Source of the DNA: Oopsacas minuta
Taxonomy: Eukaryota; Porifera; Hexactinellida; Lyssacinosida; Leucopsacidae
Assembly (NCBI GenBank): GCA_024704765.1
Contig: JAKMXF010000305.1
Span: forward strand, 38,682-102,681
Length of the DNA: 64,000 bases
Reading direction: 5' to 3'
Made by a program: the position numbers and the translations under genes
Notes under the pieces: generated by a model
What the model was told of the DNA's origin: nothing
The model's input: only the letters and a program-made list of their open reading frames with translations
The model's database searches: none
In this document: positions 35,780 through 48,081 of the stretch, piece after piece
How positions within the stretch are numbered: position 1 is the stretch's first letter
Layout: each line of letters starts with the position of its first letter

Positions 35780-36539
35780 TACTGGAAAAATCAACATTAA
35801 TCAATGTTGTTCTCCCAACCCCCCCCAAAGGTCAGTAAATGCAGGTGTGTATATTGACTATATTTATGGCGTAAACTTGACTCTAATCCAAAAGTCTTTC
35901 TGAATTGTTGTGGCAACATGACAATGCTAGACCCCTGCTGCTAGGGTAACAATTAAGGACGACTGTGGCGGCCTGCGCCGCCCCACTTTTATGTGAATCT
36001 TTAGTACATACAAATTCACAGAGATGGTTCGCGATAATATTTTTGTGATCTTTTCATATAATTCAGTTTTCCATCTTTCTCTAATATGTTTAGCAACCAG
36101 TTCAACCCGGAGGATCTTCTATAGTATAATTCCTATTTTTTATATATTACTTCGGTGAACTCTCCGCAATACGCCACGAGGTATCCATTATTCTCCAAAT
36201 TGACGGCCCCTTTGAGCACTATAATATAGATATATTTAAAACAATTGCAATTCACAAATATCGCATTTACACTTATCTTATTGAAATATTTTGTAAGATC
36301 AACCCCCTTTGTAGCCGTTGAGAACAAGTATCCAGGTAAATTTTTTCCTGTATATTCATAAAAACAACAATATAAATACATATCAACGGACAAACAAACA
36401 AACAAATAACAGTTGAGAGTTAATATTATAGATGTTGTTTGCAATCCCATATTCATCCTTAGCAGACTTGATTACCATAGTATATCCGTTGAAAGTATGA
36501 TTCTACCTCAATTTTCATTTCATTTCCTTTATATTCGTA

Positions 36540-36790
36540 AAGGCAACAATAAAGTTACATATGAGAAACTTGAAAATGCGAAATTCGGATTCAGCGTGTG
36601 TAGCCGTTTTGAGCAAGCCTGTACGTATTTTGAGATTTGAGATAATTTGTTTACTTTATACTTGTATATTCATAAAAACAAAATTAAATTTACATATGAT
36701 ACCATCCAAAAGTATGAAAATCGGATTCAGCATGTTCGATATATCTAGTTTAGTTTTATTTGAATTCTATTTACTTCCTTGATAAACACG
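36540..36790 (+). repeat. Dispersed repeat with two internal units of about 115 bp, copy 1
   Basis: ACTTGAAAATGCGAAATTCG, GATTCAGC, GTAGCCGTTTTGAGCAAG and a TTTACTTTATA...TATTCAT...AAA tract occur once. A second, shorter version (CATATGATACC, AAAATCGGATTCAGCATGTT) follows. The same order is seen at 57640-57870 in the same orientation. Confidence 0.6.
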
Positions 36791-37512
36791 AGAATACATA
36801 GTTATGCGACAATTTCAAAATTGAATATCGTAAATCCTTTCCTTGACAACGGATAAACAGACAGACAGACAAATTCGACCTTGAATTAATAGATTACAGG
36901 ATTAGATATAATTATTTGATCACTTAAGTTGAACTGTCATACTTATGCTCAACTTTGGTTTGCATTGAGAACAAATGTAATCTCCAGGGGAGTTGCTCTT
37001 GTACCTTATATTTGAGGGGTTCACGATCCCTTCAATTTAACTTTATTTATTCTGCGATGATCACAATTCAGGGCCGCCCCACCAGTCTCGAGCTTCTGCC
37101 GGGCCTGGTAACAATGAAATACATGAATATGAGGGATTTAGTATTAATAAAACAATCGGCATACAGTCTAGAATTGAATCAGTGCTATAGTTTGGTTTTA
37201 TGGACCTCAAAAAGCATCTAATGCGATGTTAATTTCTAGTGCCGAATTATCCAAGTGAAAACGCTGTAATACATGAGAGAGCTGCCATCAAAACGTTTCC
37301 TCTCAAATTCAAAGATTTTATCTGTATTGTAAGTCAGTGATTGAATGTAATGAAGATTACGTTACTTAAATCAATGTCAAACCTAGTTAAATTTCCCATA
37401 AAATGACTTAGAAATTGGATCTCATTGCTTTTTTTTCAGACCACGTATTTAACGTCATAGAAAAGGTATATGAACCTACAGTCTGTACAGAAAGCATTCA
37501 AATCAAGATTTC

Positions 37513-37564
37513 AACACTTTATTTACATCATAAAATCACACATTTTCCTGCCTGTATTTGGTTA
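37513..37564 (+). repeat. Short dispersed repeat, copy 1 of 3
   Basis: TAAAATCACACATTTTCCTG followed by CCTGTATTTGGTTAAT. Related copies lie at 38190-38240 (plus) and 45138-45182 (minus). Confidence 0.55.
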
Positions 37565-38189
37565 ATAGAGAAAGCAGAGACTTTGTCTCTGCTTTGTTTC
37601 TGCTTTGTTTTTCCAAAGAAATTTAATATGAAATTGGCCAAAGTCCGATTTTCCTTATACACGGGGTAATTAGGACTTTTTTGTTGATATTGGTTGGATA
37701 TTTGCCAGAATTATAGTTCATTTGTTAGAATTTTATTTGAAGTTTATTTTTGATATTTTGTCACTGAAACTGTGCTCATTATAGAAAGAATTTTCCAAAA
37801 CTGTGGCAATTCCAGTTTTTGACACTTGATACTGCCTATACTTAATTAAAATGTAATTGACCAAACTTTGGCAAGTAGCCGAATTTAACTAACAAATTAG
37901 AGAATTGCTGAGAATTTTGGTTTCTAAATTGCAAAATGGAGCCATTTCAATGAACTTCTTCCGAATTTTTAGTTAATTAGCATTTTTCGAATAGATTAGC
38001 TATAATTGGAGTCAATTTTCAGTTTCTTTGGGAAACAATTTCCATCAGTGTTTCATGATAAAGCGATATTCAAAATTTCTATACCTTAACCGATTAGGGC
38101 CGAAATGTTGCGATCGTAATTCGATGCATCACATTAGTATTTACTTCGTTTTAACCAATCCCCGCACTCAAATCGGGAGTTCAGCACCT

Positions 38190-38240
38190 TATTGACCTCT
38201 TTAAATCACACATTTTTCCGGCCATATTCGGTTAAACCAA
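38190..38240 (+). repeat. Short dispersed repeat, copy 2 of 3
   Basis: TTAAATCACACATTTTTCCG followed by GCCATATTCGGTTAAACC, matching the copies at 37513 and 45138. Confidence 0.55.
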
Positions 38241-38668
38241 TTTTCACGATGCTTTATTAATGGGTTCACGTTTTTTTCTACAAATTGCAATAGAGAGTAG
38301 TATGAGGAGTCAGAGAATTTTCTTTCAGCTTATCCCTTAACCATCTTGAAAATTCTTCCGGCACATACTTTATTTCTCTTACTGGATTATCGATTCATGG
38401 ACTAAATTTCTAGTTTGAACCAAGTACAAATCGACCTACAGGTGGATCAAACTCCATACGAATGACCACTCAGTTTTGGGTTACTTTACTGTTTGTGGCT
38501 ACACGCACTATTCAGACATTAATTGCTTCCTGCAATTATAATTCAGAGTTCAAAATCGCGATGCATAGCGACAGTCACGGATGATTTATACACACGTGCC
38601 AAGTACAGGGTGTAACGAAAGTGCTAATACCTTTTATTTTCCTATGAAATATTAATGAACCATACATA

Positions 38669-40021
38669 CAGTGCCGGTCAAAAAGAATTGCTCAGAATAA
38701 ATTTACCCCAAATTCTTATATCTATGACTGATTTTAACAATAATGCTTTATTATAATCAAGTAAATTGTTGTTAGTATTTAGTAGTACCTCCTCTTGCTT
38801 GAATTACAGCTTTACATCTTTGCGGCATACTCTCAATTAGAGTATGGAGCCTGTTAATGTCGATGCTATCCTAAGTGCTTAATATGCCATTCCACAACTC
38901 TGAGTGGTTGGATGGGCTTTTCTCTTGAATTCTGAGGGAAATGTGATCCCAGAGATTCTCAATCGGATTTAGATCAGGTGACTGAGCAGGCCAATTCATA
39001 ACCTCTATTTTTTGCTCACCAAACCATTGTTTAGTACCCTTTGACTTATGGCATGGGGCGTTGTCTTGCTGAAAGGTCCAGTCAGAATGTAGAGAATGCA
39101 AATCAACGCTTGGGATTAGTGCATTTTCCAATATATCAATGTAGGAATTTGTCTTGAGGTTCCCAGATACTTTCCACAAGAGTCCTATACCACTCCAGCA
39201 AAAGCATCCCCAAACCATGATGCCACCTCCACCAAACTTGCAAGTTTTTTGAAGACACCTCTCTGAGAACTCCTCCCCTTTCATACTCCTGACGTAGGCT
39301 CTCCCGTCATTAGTATACAGAAGGAACCTAGATTCGTCACTGAACACAACTCTTGCCCATTCTTCAGTATCCCAATTCTTGTGCGATCTTGCGAAGGAAA
39401 GTCGGTCTCTTTTGTGCTTGGTAGTAAGGCGGGGCTTCCTTCGCGGTTTTCGTCCGAACAGTCCAGCCCCTCGTAACCTTCTCTGAACTGTTGAAGTGGA
39501 AAGTTTTATCGAATATTCTGATCACACTTCAGCTTTTATCTGAGTAGCAGTCTTAAATCGATCCTTTTTGCATTTTCTGACCAATAAATTGTCTTGCCTT
39601 TTGGTTGTGACACGAGGCCTACCCGGAATAGCGAGGTCTCTTACCGTGCCAGTCAGCCTGTGTTTCTTAAGGATCTCGGCTACACTTTTTTGGCTACACC
39701 CAACCATTTTAGCTACCTCCCTCTGAGTATGGTCACTTTCTGAAAGTGGGATCAGGTTGGCTCGATTTTCAATGGAAATTCGGAGTTTAGAAGGCATTGA
39801 AAATTCGATAAAAACAGATAAATTGGAAAAAAGAATACAAAATAAAAACTGTAAGTTGTGCAAATATAATGAATGGATTAGCTGTGTTGGTGTGTTACTT
39901 GTCAAAATACATATGGCTGAGTATGGTTTCGCAAGAATTCAACTATCTGGTCAGTGTATGCAATTTGACATTTACTATACTGTATACATTCATTTTGAGC
40001 AATTCTTTTTGACCGGCACTG
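38669..40021 (-). mobile_element. Young Tc1-like transposon nested inside another Tc1
   Basis: The ends begin CAGTGCCGGTCAAAAAGAAT on both sides, with at least 26 identical bases. TA is duplicated exactly (38667-38668 and 40022-40023). Element length is 1,353 bp. Its transposase reads nearly intact, so it is likely the youngest insertion in the window. Confidence 0.93.
38772..39797 (-). pseudogene. Tc1-like DD34E transposase, one frame with two nonsense codons
   Basis: Starting at MPSKLRISIENRANLIPLSE (39797), a single frame runs to TAA at 38772-38774, 341 codons, with no frameshift. It has the N-terminal helix-turn-helix (REVAKMVGCSQKSVAEILKK), the GRP linker (IPGRPRVTTKRQ), the first Asp (VVFSDESRFLLY), GGGGIMVWGCF, the second Asp (FQQDNAPCHKSKG) and the catalytic Glu (SPDLNPIENLW). 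Spacing between the second Asp and the Glu is 34. Only two stops break it: TGA at 39522-39524 after KAEV and TAG at 38871-38873 after GILST. Both fit single G-to-A changes from Trp codons. The C-terminus ends GGTTKY. Confidence 0.92.
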
Positions 40022-40152
40022 TATTTTGTTTTCTATACTTTTCTAAATTATATTTATAGCACTTGAGATTATTTCTGATTACATTAATTACTTATTGTTT
40101 TTAATATTTCAATTTTTTTTCTAATTTTAGCATTGTACATTATTTCGTATTT

Positions 40153-41043
40153 ATGGAGGTCCGTGATCATGGAATCTTGCTTTATTCTCGAGCTATATGC
40201 ATGCTAGATGCAGGGTTCACACAGAATACAGTGGCCCAAGACTTGAATATTTCAATCTTTGTAGTGAAACTATGGTGTAGTTTGTATTAAAGGGTAGTTC
40301 ATTGGTGACTAAACCTCTTGCAGGGAGGCTCCTATTTTGAAACGGGCGGATATAATTGTTATTTCTAAGTTACTCGATAAATGCAGGCAATCTACAAGAA
40401 AACTTTACAGAGATAAAAGAATAGAGGCAATCCTGTATCCCAGATGTGTGTGTATCGTCATTAGAACGGATCTGTGGGTGTTAGGTCTTTCAAAAGGCAA
40501 GAAATACCTCGACTATCACAAAGGAACATCCAAGATCGTCTGAGTTTGCTTGGAAGCATCAAAATTGGACAGTTAACGACTGGAAAAAACTTATATGGTC
40601 AGACAAGTCTCCATTCCATCTCTTTGCAACGACAAACAAACAAAATAATCGGGTTTTGGCAAAGAATAAGCAAGATGTTCCTTCGGTGTTTTCAGTTAAA
40701 TTTCCGGCAAAGATTTATGTACGGGGCATGATGTCACATCGGGCACTTTCAGAACTGCATATAATCCCCAAGGGCAATCAATAAATAGTACATACGACAT
40801 TAATCAAATTTTGGCCAAGACTTGTATGGGAGCAGTTCACCGTTGTTGAAATAATGGATCGGTTTTGGAGCGGCCAATGTTGGACCAGATGTCCGAATTC
40901 ATCTTCATGCAAGACGGTGGACGGCACACACGGCCAATACAACGCAGAAGTGGTGTCAAGATCATTTAAATGCTCCAGACGTAAGATCGAATGGCCTGGG
41001 AACTCCCCTGACTTAAACCCTATTGAAAACCTTTGTGCAATAG
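40153..41043 (+). pseudogene. Tc1-like transposase, 5' part of the truncated host element
   Basis: ATG at 40153 gives MEVRDHGILLYSRAICMLDA, closely matching the nested copy at 27669. Stops and shifts follow. Later parts read VRSFKRQEIPRLSQRNI, NIQDRLS, TNKIIGFWQRISKM (out-of-frame version) and WPGNSPDLNPIENL, after which the sequence leaves the family at about 41043. The DNA-binding part, the Asp regions and the Glu motif can be located, but not in one frame, and the C-terminal 70 or so residues are gone. Confidence 0.82.
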
Positions 41044-41426
41044 CACAGTGGGTTTTCTTGGGTAAATATTTCCAGTAGGCTATAGCTACAACAATTTTCA
41101 TTATTTTCCTCTGAATTTTTAGCTATTGGGGTCTTAACTAAAGACAATTCTTTTTGGCATGTCAGATTTGAGAAAGAGTTAGCATGTGAAATTATGACGT
41201 CATATTTATTTTCCAAAAATACTCAATTATTTTCCTTTCTTCTAATTCATGACTATATAGGATATTCATAATAGTATCTTGTTTCAATCTCCAATACTAG
41301 TAACTGGGCAACTCATTAGTTATTGGAGAATTGTATCCCAATCTTGTATGAAGCATAAAATTGTGATTCGGATATGGTGTATAGGAATATGATGTATATT
41401 ATCTTAACTTCAAACATATATATATA

Positions 41427-42737
41427 AGGGTGTCTAATAAGTTCTGTTATACACTTTCGCGCCTTAGACAGTAGCTATTAATATACTTATGAAGTAATCT
41501 TCTAGATTTTCTTGTAGCATTTTTGGCGCTCTTCGAATTATACCAAGTATATATCATTCAAGTTGATGATTTCCTAGAAAATCATGTTAGAAGAAATTCG
41601 TTCAAAAATTGTCACTTTTCACGAATCTGGGTTTAGCAGCAGTGAAATTCTAAAAAGGCTAAAAAAATGATAAAGTCAATCCTATGTTGATCTATCGCAC
41701 AATAAAACGATATATAGAGACTGGGAGCGTGTCTGACAGGAAACGAGTTGGTCGTCCAATATCCGCCCGCACACCAGCCCTGAAGAATAGTGTTAGATGT
41801 CGAATCCAGAGAAATCCCCGGCGTTCAATGCGAAAAATGTCTCGTGAATTCTGTGTCAATTACGAAACGATGCGGAAATTGGTCGTAGAGGACCTAGGAA
41901 TGAAATCCCATAAGAGGAAAAACATACACCATCTTAACGACTCCATACGTCGTAAGCGACTCGAGAGATGCATACAACTAAAAGTCCGATTCGCTCCTGG
42001 GACTGAAGATAAGGTTTACTTCTCGGATGAGAAGCTGTTCACCGTTGAGGAAGCAAGCAATCGCCAAAACGACCGTATACTTGCTTCTCGAAGTCAGGAT
42101 ATCCTAGATAGCATCAAGTGCATTGATAGAGTCCAGAAGCCTCTTTCTCTGATGGTATGGGCGGGAGTGTTGGCAGACTCACGGACAAACGTGATTTTTG
42201 TCCCCTAAGGAATGAAATAAACTCCTAGACCTACAGAGAGCTGGTCTTGGAGCCTGAAATTGCGTATGCTGGTGAGAAGCTCTTTCAAAACCATCCTTGG
42301 ACTTACCAACAAGACTCTGCGCTTGCACATGCTCCAAAAGTATCCCAGGGTTGATTCCGAGAGCAAAATATCGGTTTCATAAGTAAGGATGAATGGCCAC
42401 CATCAAGCCCAGATTTAAACCCACTCGACTATTCTGTTTGGGCAAACTTGGAGAGCAGGGCCTGTGCGAAATCTCACAAGAGTTTGGACTCCCTCAAAGT
42501 TAGTTTGTTGAGTGAATGGCAGAAAATCCCACAAGGAGGAGCTGCGAAAAGCTGTCCATCAGTTTCGGAGCAGACTAACTTCCGTAATTCATAAAAAGGG
42601 AGGCTATATTGAATGATATTTGTAATGTGTAATTAGGAACATAAGTCCAAAGAAAATAGAAGGTTTCATGGCTTTGTAATGTATAAATTTGAAATAATTG
42701 GGGAATTGATATATAACAGAACTTATTAGACACCCTG
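41427..42737 (+). mobile_element. DD37D mariner, copy B (inverted relative to copy A)
   Basis: Ends AGGGTGTCTAATAAGTTCTG (left, from 41428) and complementary sequence to 42737, flanked by TA (41425-41426, 42738-42739). Read on the plus strand it is nearly identical over its whole 1.31 kb to the reverse complement of 16655-17966. Both carry the same frameshifts and stops. Confidence 0.92.
41584..42616 (+). pseudogene. Mariner DD37D transposase, copy B
   Basis: The protein is the same as copy A: MLEEIRSKIVTFHESGFSS, a frameshift in an A7 run, then 174 codons (41684-42208) identical in translation to copy A, with VGRPISART and YFSDEKLFTVEE. TAA follows VIFVP, and the frame shifts. QQDSALAHAPKVSQG, a TGA at a Trp position and SSPDLNPLDYSVW come next, ending KKGGYIE with TGA at 42614-42616. 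Identical lesions mean that the two copies descend from one already defective element. They were mobilised in trans or duplicated with the surrounding DNA. Confidence 0.9.
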
Positions 42738-42739
42738 TA

Positions 42740-45700
42740 TTAAAACCTAAATTAATGTATATCAGATTATTTCACATAAATTTCAGTCCTACAAAGCTGT
42801 GAATTTTAACTTACACTTCCTGAAGTAAATGAAATATTTCTGTATGCTAAACAGGCAATCGAAATGCTAAAGTCGATGTCAATTTGGCTAGTAGAATAAT
42901 TGGAGAAAAACTTGAAATCGACTCACAATTACCAACGTTCTCGAAAGATGTGAAGAACCGCCATTAGAGATGTACTCGGCTTGGATAACCAATGCACCAC
43001 TATCTGACCGTGAATAATCTTGAACAAATAGTTCTTAAGCGTCAGGGCTATATTACAAGTACTGAAACTCCAGCGCAAAGTTAGCCAGTTGGTTTCTAAT
43101 TCGTGGTTTACGTACAACTCTAATCCCTCTATTCCAATTTTCCCATCAGTATCAAACCCAATGGGAGTGCCATTTAACTACATTGACCACATAGTATATC
43201 TCTTCAGACGTAGTATCACACTCTAGACAATGTATTGAAGAACCCCTATTGAACCCGCTCAACCTTATGGTTAAACATGGTGTAGATGGGTCGGGAAGTC
43301 ACAGTGTGTCTAATCTTAGATCTCAAGCGTCTCGTGATCGTTATATTTTCTCTTGTTTATGGTTCTCCTCTTGAATTCAAAAATAGCAAGGAAATTTTAT
43401 CTTGTCTAACCACTACCCAAATTCTAGATTCTCCAACCAGCCAATAGCATTGCTATTTCAAAAAGATAACATTGACGTGTCACTGCTCTAAGAAGTTCCT
43501 GAATCTACAAATTGATGAATTCTTATCTTCGAAAATGCAAGTGGACTTGTGAATAATAGTTGAGTTAAACATTACATCAACATAGTAACACTTCGCTTGA
43601 CATAACCATGGTAACCAAAAGTATAGAATGGGATTTTGGTGTCATTAGATAGTGTGTCATTCGTGTAATATCCTGAATAGTTCGAGAAATTGCGAGAAAC
43701 TTTTGTTCACAACAAAATACGCTCGCATTGTTCTATTATATAACTTATAATTATGCTGTATCATCACAAAGTTTAAGTAGAGAAAATTAATGAAAATTTA
43801 CATAAATTGGGTTTGAACTGTAAAAGTAACATTAGAACTATACCTGTATAATTTGATATGATTTGAAGGTTGAAATTATATTTATTAGGAATTTAAGAGG
43901 GTGAACAAAATTATGATGTAAATCGACTAAATAGAAATCAGCATCGATTTTAGTAGAGTATGTTTTCTCTGAAATGACTGATGTGTTGATGAGTGATCTA
44001 TAGATAATGGAGTTAAGTAAGAAAAAAATATTTCCGATCTAAGTTTACTAATTCTAATTTATTGCATTAGTTTACTGGTTAGTATGCTATTCATTTACGT
44101 TTTCGACCCTAACTATTAATTACATTACTGTATTACAAGTCAATGTTAATCGTGATTGGTAGGATGATAAGGAGAAATGTGGAACTCAGATCATGACAAT
44201 ATGCTAGCACCAGGTGGTAGAAGAGTTGAAGCCACTTGGGAAGATATCTATGAGTAAACACAAACCGGGAAAATTTGTTACAACACCACTAATTATATAA
44301 TTACATATGCTGGCTTTACGGTGAATATTTGTTTATCCATAACATATATTACCTAAAGTAATTATTTGATCATGTTAGTGAATATTGTTCAGACTAATTG
44401 TAGAAACTTCAATTTGATATTTCCTAGCAACACTGTGCTCATTATATACTATAATTGATTCCTAATTAGCCAATTAATTATCCTTTATTATTTGCACCAA
44501 TTTCGAATGAAATAGTACATATCTGATAGCTTATTTGAATTCTACTTTTCTTTATTACCCTAGTATGAAGATTTTAATATTTTAGAGTTAATCTTGATGA
44601 GTTATTTAAATTGTAATATTTGTCTCACATGTTTCAAACAAAGAGGAATTTTGAATGATTTCTGGTTTACAGGCAGAAATTCTACCCTAATCTGTTGTAA
44701 GTCAGAATATGTTATGAAACGATATGGTTCTTAACTACTTATCAATTCCATTCAATACTTAGCCAAATGTGCTATTAGGCGTAGAGATGTATTTGGTTTA
44801 CAACGTGCATTTTGAACACTTTCTGATAAATATTCAGGCTCAATCTTTTATTATCATTTAATATACATTAAAAGAAGTTCTTGAATAAAATCTTAGAGTA
44901 ACTTAATGGTGGTCATTAATTTTTCTCAAGATTTCCTTCAAGTCCAGCTATAAATTATGATTATACGAGCATATTAAATGAAATTTCTGTTTGGATATAT
45001 TGGAAGTCAAAAGTATACAAATACAATTAAGTACTTTATGTCGCAAATGCGCTAAAGGCCTAGCTAGCATTCCTTTTTGGCGATGCTGAAACTTGATCTG
45101 GAGTTACCAACAACGCTTTGCTATGCTTGCGTGGCTTTAACCGAATACGGCCAGGGAAATGTGTCATTTTATGACGTCAAAAGTTGCTGAAATCTCGAAT
45201 TGTGTGCGGAAATTGGTTATCGAAGTAGTAAAATTATTGTGTTCCATTTCTTTGTGAACGTAACAATTCAGCTGTAATCAGTTGCGCCATTTTATTTCTT
45301 GAATGTACTATTCAAATCTACATTTTACACGATTTAGAGCTAACGCCACTACACGCCACTCGAGTTTCATACTTTTATATCTTATTCGGAAGGATATATC
45401 GTCTTTGAATTTCTCACTGTCTAATTCGTTTCACTTTCCAATTATTGCTACATTTCCATCTAATTTTTCTAATTCCCTTACCAATGAGTTGGTGTGATAA
45501 TATTTACTTTTGAGAAGGTTCTTTTGTCGGAAACATCTTCATCAAAAATTTATTCTCTTGTTATTTTCGTTTTCTGATTAATATTGGATTTCTTACTTAC
45601 ATGTGCGGCGTATAGGCATCGAACATCGTCAACTCTCTTTCAATATCTCATTAATGGATTTGCAATATCACTTTTCACATTGATAGCAAGGTGTTTTCAT

Positions 45701-45790
45701 TCTTTGAAATAAATCAAATTATTGAACTTATCTAAACTCCATAAATATTTAACTAATGCTCCTTATGTTACTCTTTGCTTTCTTTACTAG
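42740..45790 (+). other. Intron sequence ahead of the activation-loop exon
   Basis: AT-rich, with no transposon or gene recognised except the short repeat at 45138-45182. The intron ends CTTTACTAG (AG at 45789-45790). Confidence 0.45.
45138..45182 (-). repeat. Short dispersed repeat, copy 3 of 3
   Basis: On the minus strand: TGACGTCATAAAATGACACA, TTTCCCTGGCCGTATTCGG, TTAAAGCC. It matches 37513 and 38190, extending the shared part to GACGTCATAAAAT. Confidence 0.55.
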
Positions 45791-46001
45791 ATGGACCCAT
45801 GATTCCAAACATTATCAATCTAAAGGTCACTTAAAACAAGATAGCATGGATGCTTCAAATTGGGGAGATATTTACCAATCGAACCCTTGTGGTTGTCCAC
45901 CTCATATGAAATCATTAAAGCCGTTGGAACGAAAGAGACTCAAACAAGGAAGATGTATTGCTCATTCTCTAGTGGGAACCCCCAATTATATTGCTCCTGA
46001 G
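45791..46001 (+). CDS. LATS: LATS/Warts kinase, activation-loop exon
   Basis: The first base completes Arg from the previous exon, and the frame then reads WTHDSKHYQSKGHLKQDSM, the long LATS-specific insert between DFG and APE. Next come a Cys-rich piece (PCGCPPH), LKPLERKRLKQGRC and the activation loop IAHSLVGTPNYIAPE. The Ser of AHS (codon 45966-45968) corresponds to the activating autophosphorylation site in LATS kinases. The exon ends after GAG at 46001 with a consensus donor GTAAGT, phase 0. It is 211 nt with no defects. The insert length and AHS context distinguish LATS from NDR kinases. Confidence 0.97.
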
Positions 46002-48079
46002 GTAAGTTAAAACATTCTCTATTATCTACAAAGACTGACATAAAATATTCTGGATATATTTGAATAACAAAGTGGCTATACATGATTTTATATTGTATGA
46101 GCATTTTGTCGAATGGATTTATTGGAGATTGATGTCTCTTTGAACTATCAAAGCAAAGACTTGCCAAATTATGAATAATTTATCGCTAATTATCCATTAT
46201 TTGGCGACTATGTATTATGTTTAACATCAATTCTTTGATTAATGATGCGAATTTGTCTAAGGATTTTTCACTAAGGGGTTGTCTAACGGGCGATGATCAT
46301 TGGGAACGGTGAGATTTAGCATGTAATAATTGTATTTGAATTCAATGTATAATATGAGGATATGAGATTAACATATGTGCATTAATAGTTTGTGATAGTA
46401 TTTGCATAATATTATGTGCAAGTAACTAAAATGAGATCCTTTTGGCTTTTTAACTCTGGACTGCTTACTTAGACCATTTCTTTCTTATATTAGATTTTAT
46501 TATGTACTCAGGACTGCAAGCAGCCCTATCGACTAAAATCCGAAGCAAGAAGCTCATATCTTTCATATATGGTACATAAATTATGGTAACGATATTCTCG
46601 TCGTATTTACCCCTTCTGGTACATTCCCAATTTCTGTGTAAATTTATACATAATTGGTGGCGACATGGGAATCCCCTACTTGTTGGGAGCATGCCAGAGC
46701 ATGTGAGAGTAGTGCGTCTAACTGAGTTACTTCACATATTGGAGTCATTTGGTAAATCAGAGAAATTCAATTACTCACTTGACATATTTTGCCATTAGTA
46801 TGGATGTTTTCAATTTTCCTTCCAGCAATATTTTGGACTTGAGTATGATAAGGTCTTGTACTAATCCCGGGTTCTAATTTCAAACTCATAATTACTCACC
46901 TTCGATCAATTTGAGTCGAATTTTCATCTATGGTATATTAGATGCACTGTGACGTTAGACTTTTCACTATTGTTAGTGTTGAAAGAGTAATATCATTGCT
47001 TAATGAAACTTCGCTCGGTTGTACTCCAATAGTTTGTGTTAAATGCTCTATCATAATCCTTGTTGCTTCACATTCACTCTGATCAGTAAGAGTTTCCCGA
47101 TATTCTTAAATTTTGTCACCAACTTGTTTCAAAGAGTATGAGTATTTTAAATTGCTAAATTGAGGAATTGACTGCTTCTGCATGTTAGGTTGAATGAGTC
47201 CCCATTGTGAGGTGACCCCACGTTCAGCGGTCTGCCCCTTTTGATTTCTTTCGTAATGCATTTGAAGTCACTTTTGTTTATCATTGAATTTTTAATCAAT
47301 TACTTTTGATCTGAAGTCATCAATAATATCTACAAGGATTTCATTTTTTTGTTTCCATCTGTTCCCTTTCAGATATTCACACTTTTGTGCAGTCATGGTG
47401 AGTGCTTTGTTGAATTTCAAAACTTCTCTTTTAGTCAGGTGATTTGATCTACAAGTGATAACAAGTAGATATATTAATGAAGATTGGCATGATTGTAACT
47501 CGAAGCTCCATAACAATACTGGGTCGCACCTTCCGATCGTACATTTCGATCCCATCTTGAGTATGTAAATAGCCTGTCTGCTAATTCGCCGATTTATCGC
47601 CCAGGTGCTAACCTTTCGAATCCCATCTGATTAACTTTCGATTATCCGATTCGTACTTAACTTCAAATTTGACCTCAATATACATTAGACCTGCAATAAG
47701 CTTACCAAATATGTATATAAGTGCTGCTATTTACAGAGATTCTAAGTGTCAGAAATTTTGCTCTGGCATTCGATTAATACTTCTATGTAGATTTTAGTGA
47801 AAATATACCACATTTGGTCAATTGTGTCTAGGTATATCTAATATCCAAATTTGTGAGAATATTTATTCTCGAGTATTGCAATGTATATTTGCCATCAATC
47901 TGTTGATTTTTGTTACAATTGAGTGGTGTCATGAATTTTCTAAAATAATGGCTCAATTAATAAGGCAAATACTACGTAATAGCTATACGCGAAATAGTAA
48001 CTCAATCAGTACTGAATTTCTTTTAAGATATGAAATTCTAATAAGATTGGTACATTTTCCAAACTTATAGGGACAGGGA
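46002..48079. other. Intron sequence, nothing firm
   Basis: A minus-strand stretch at 47555-47292 has protein-like composition (QKCEYLKGNRWKQKNEILVD) and runs toward TKEIKRGRPLN in the next frame. No family was recognised. It may be a relic of an older insertion. Confidence 0.3.
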
Positions 48080-48081
48080 TA

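Larger units (their letters stand above)
35782..38603. other. Intron sequence with dispersed repeats
   Basis: Contains a repeat at 36540-36790 related to 57640-57870, and two copies of a short repeat (37513-37564, 38190-38240). A small hairpin with 10-base arms, AAAGCAGAGA/TCTCTGCTTT, lies near 37570-37595. No gene was recognised. Confidence 0.45.
38606..41043 (+). mobile_element. Truncated Tc1-like transposon, host of a second Tc1
   Basis: The left end CAGGGTGTAACGAAAGTGCT is preceded by TA (38604-38605). The leader matches the copy at 26530-27869 (read on its minus strand) up to 38668, is interrupted by the element 38669-40021, and resumes at 40024 (TTTTGTTTTCTATACTTT). Similarity stops inside the C-terminal coding region near 41043, so about 300 bases and the right terminal repeat are missing. 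Confidence 0.87.
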
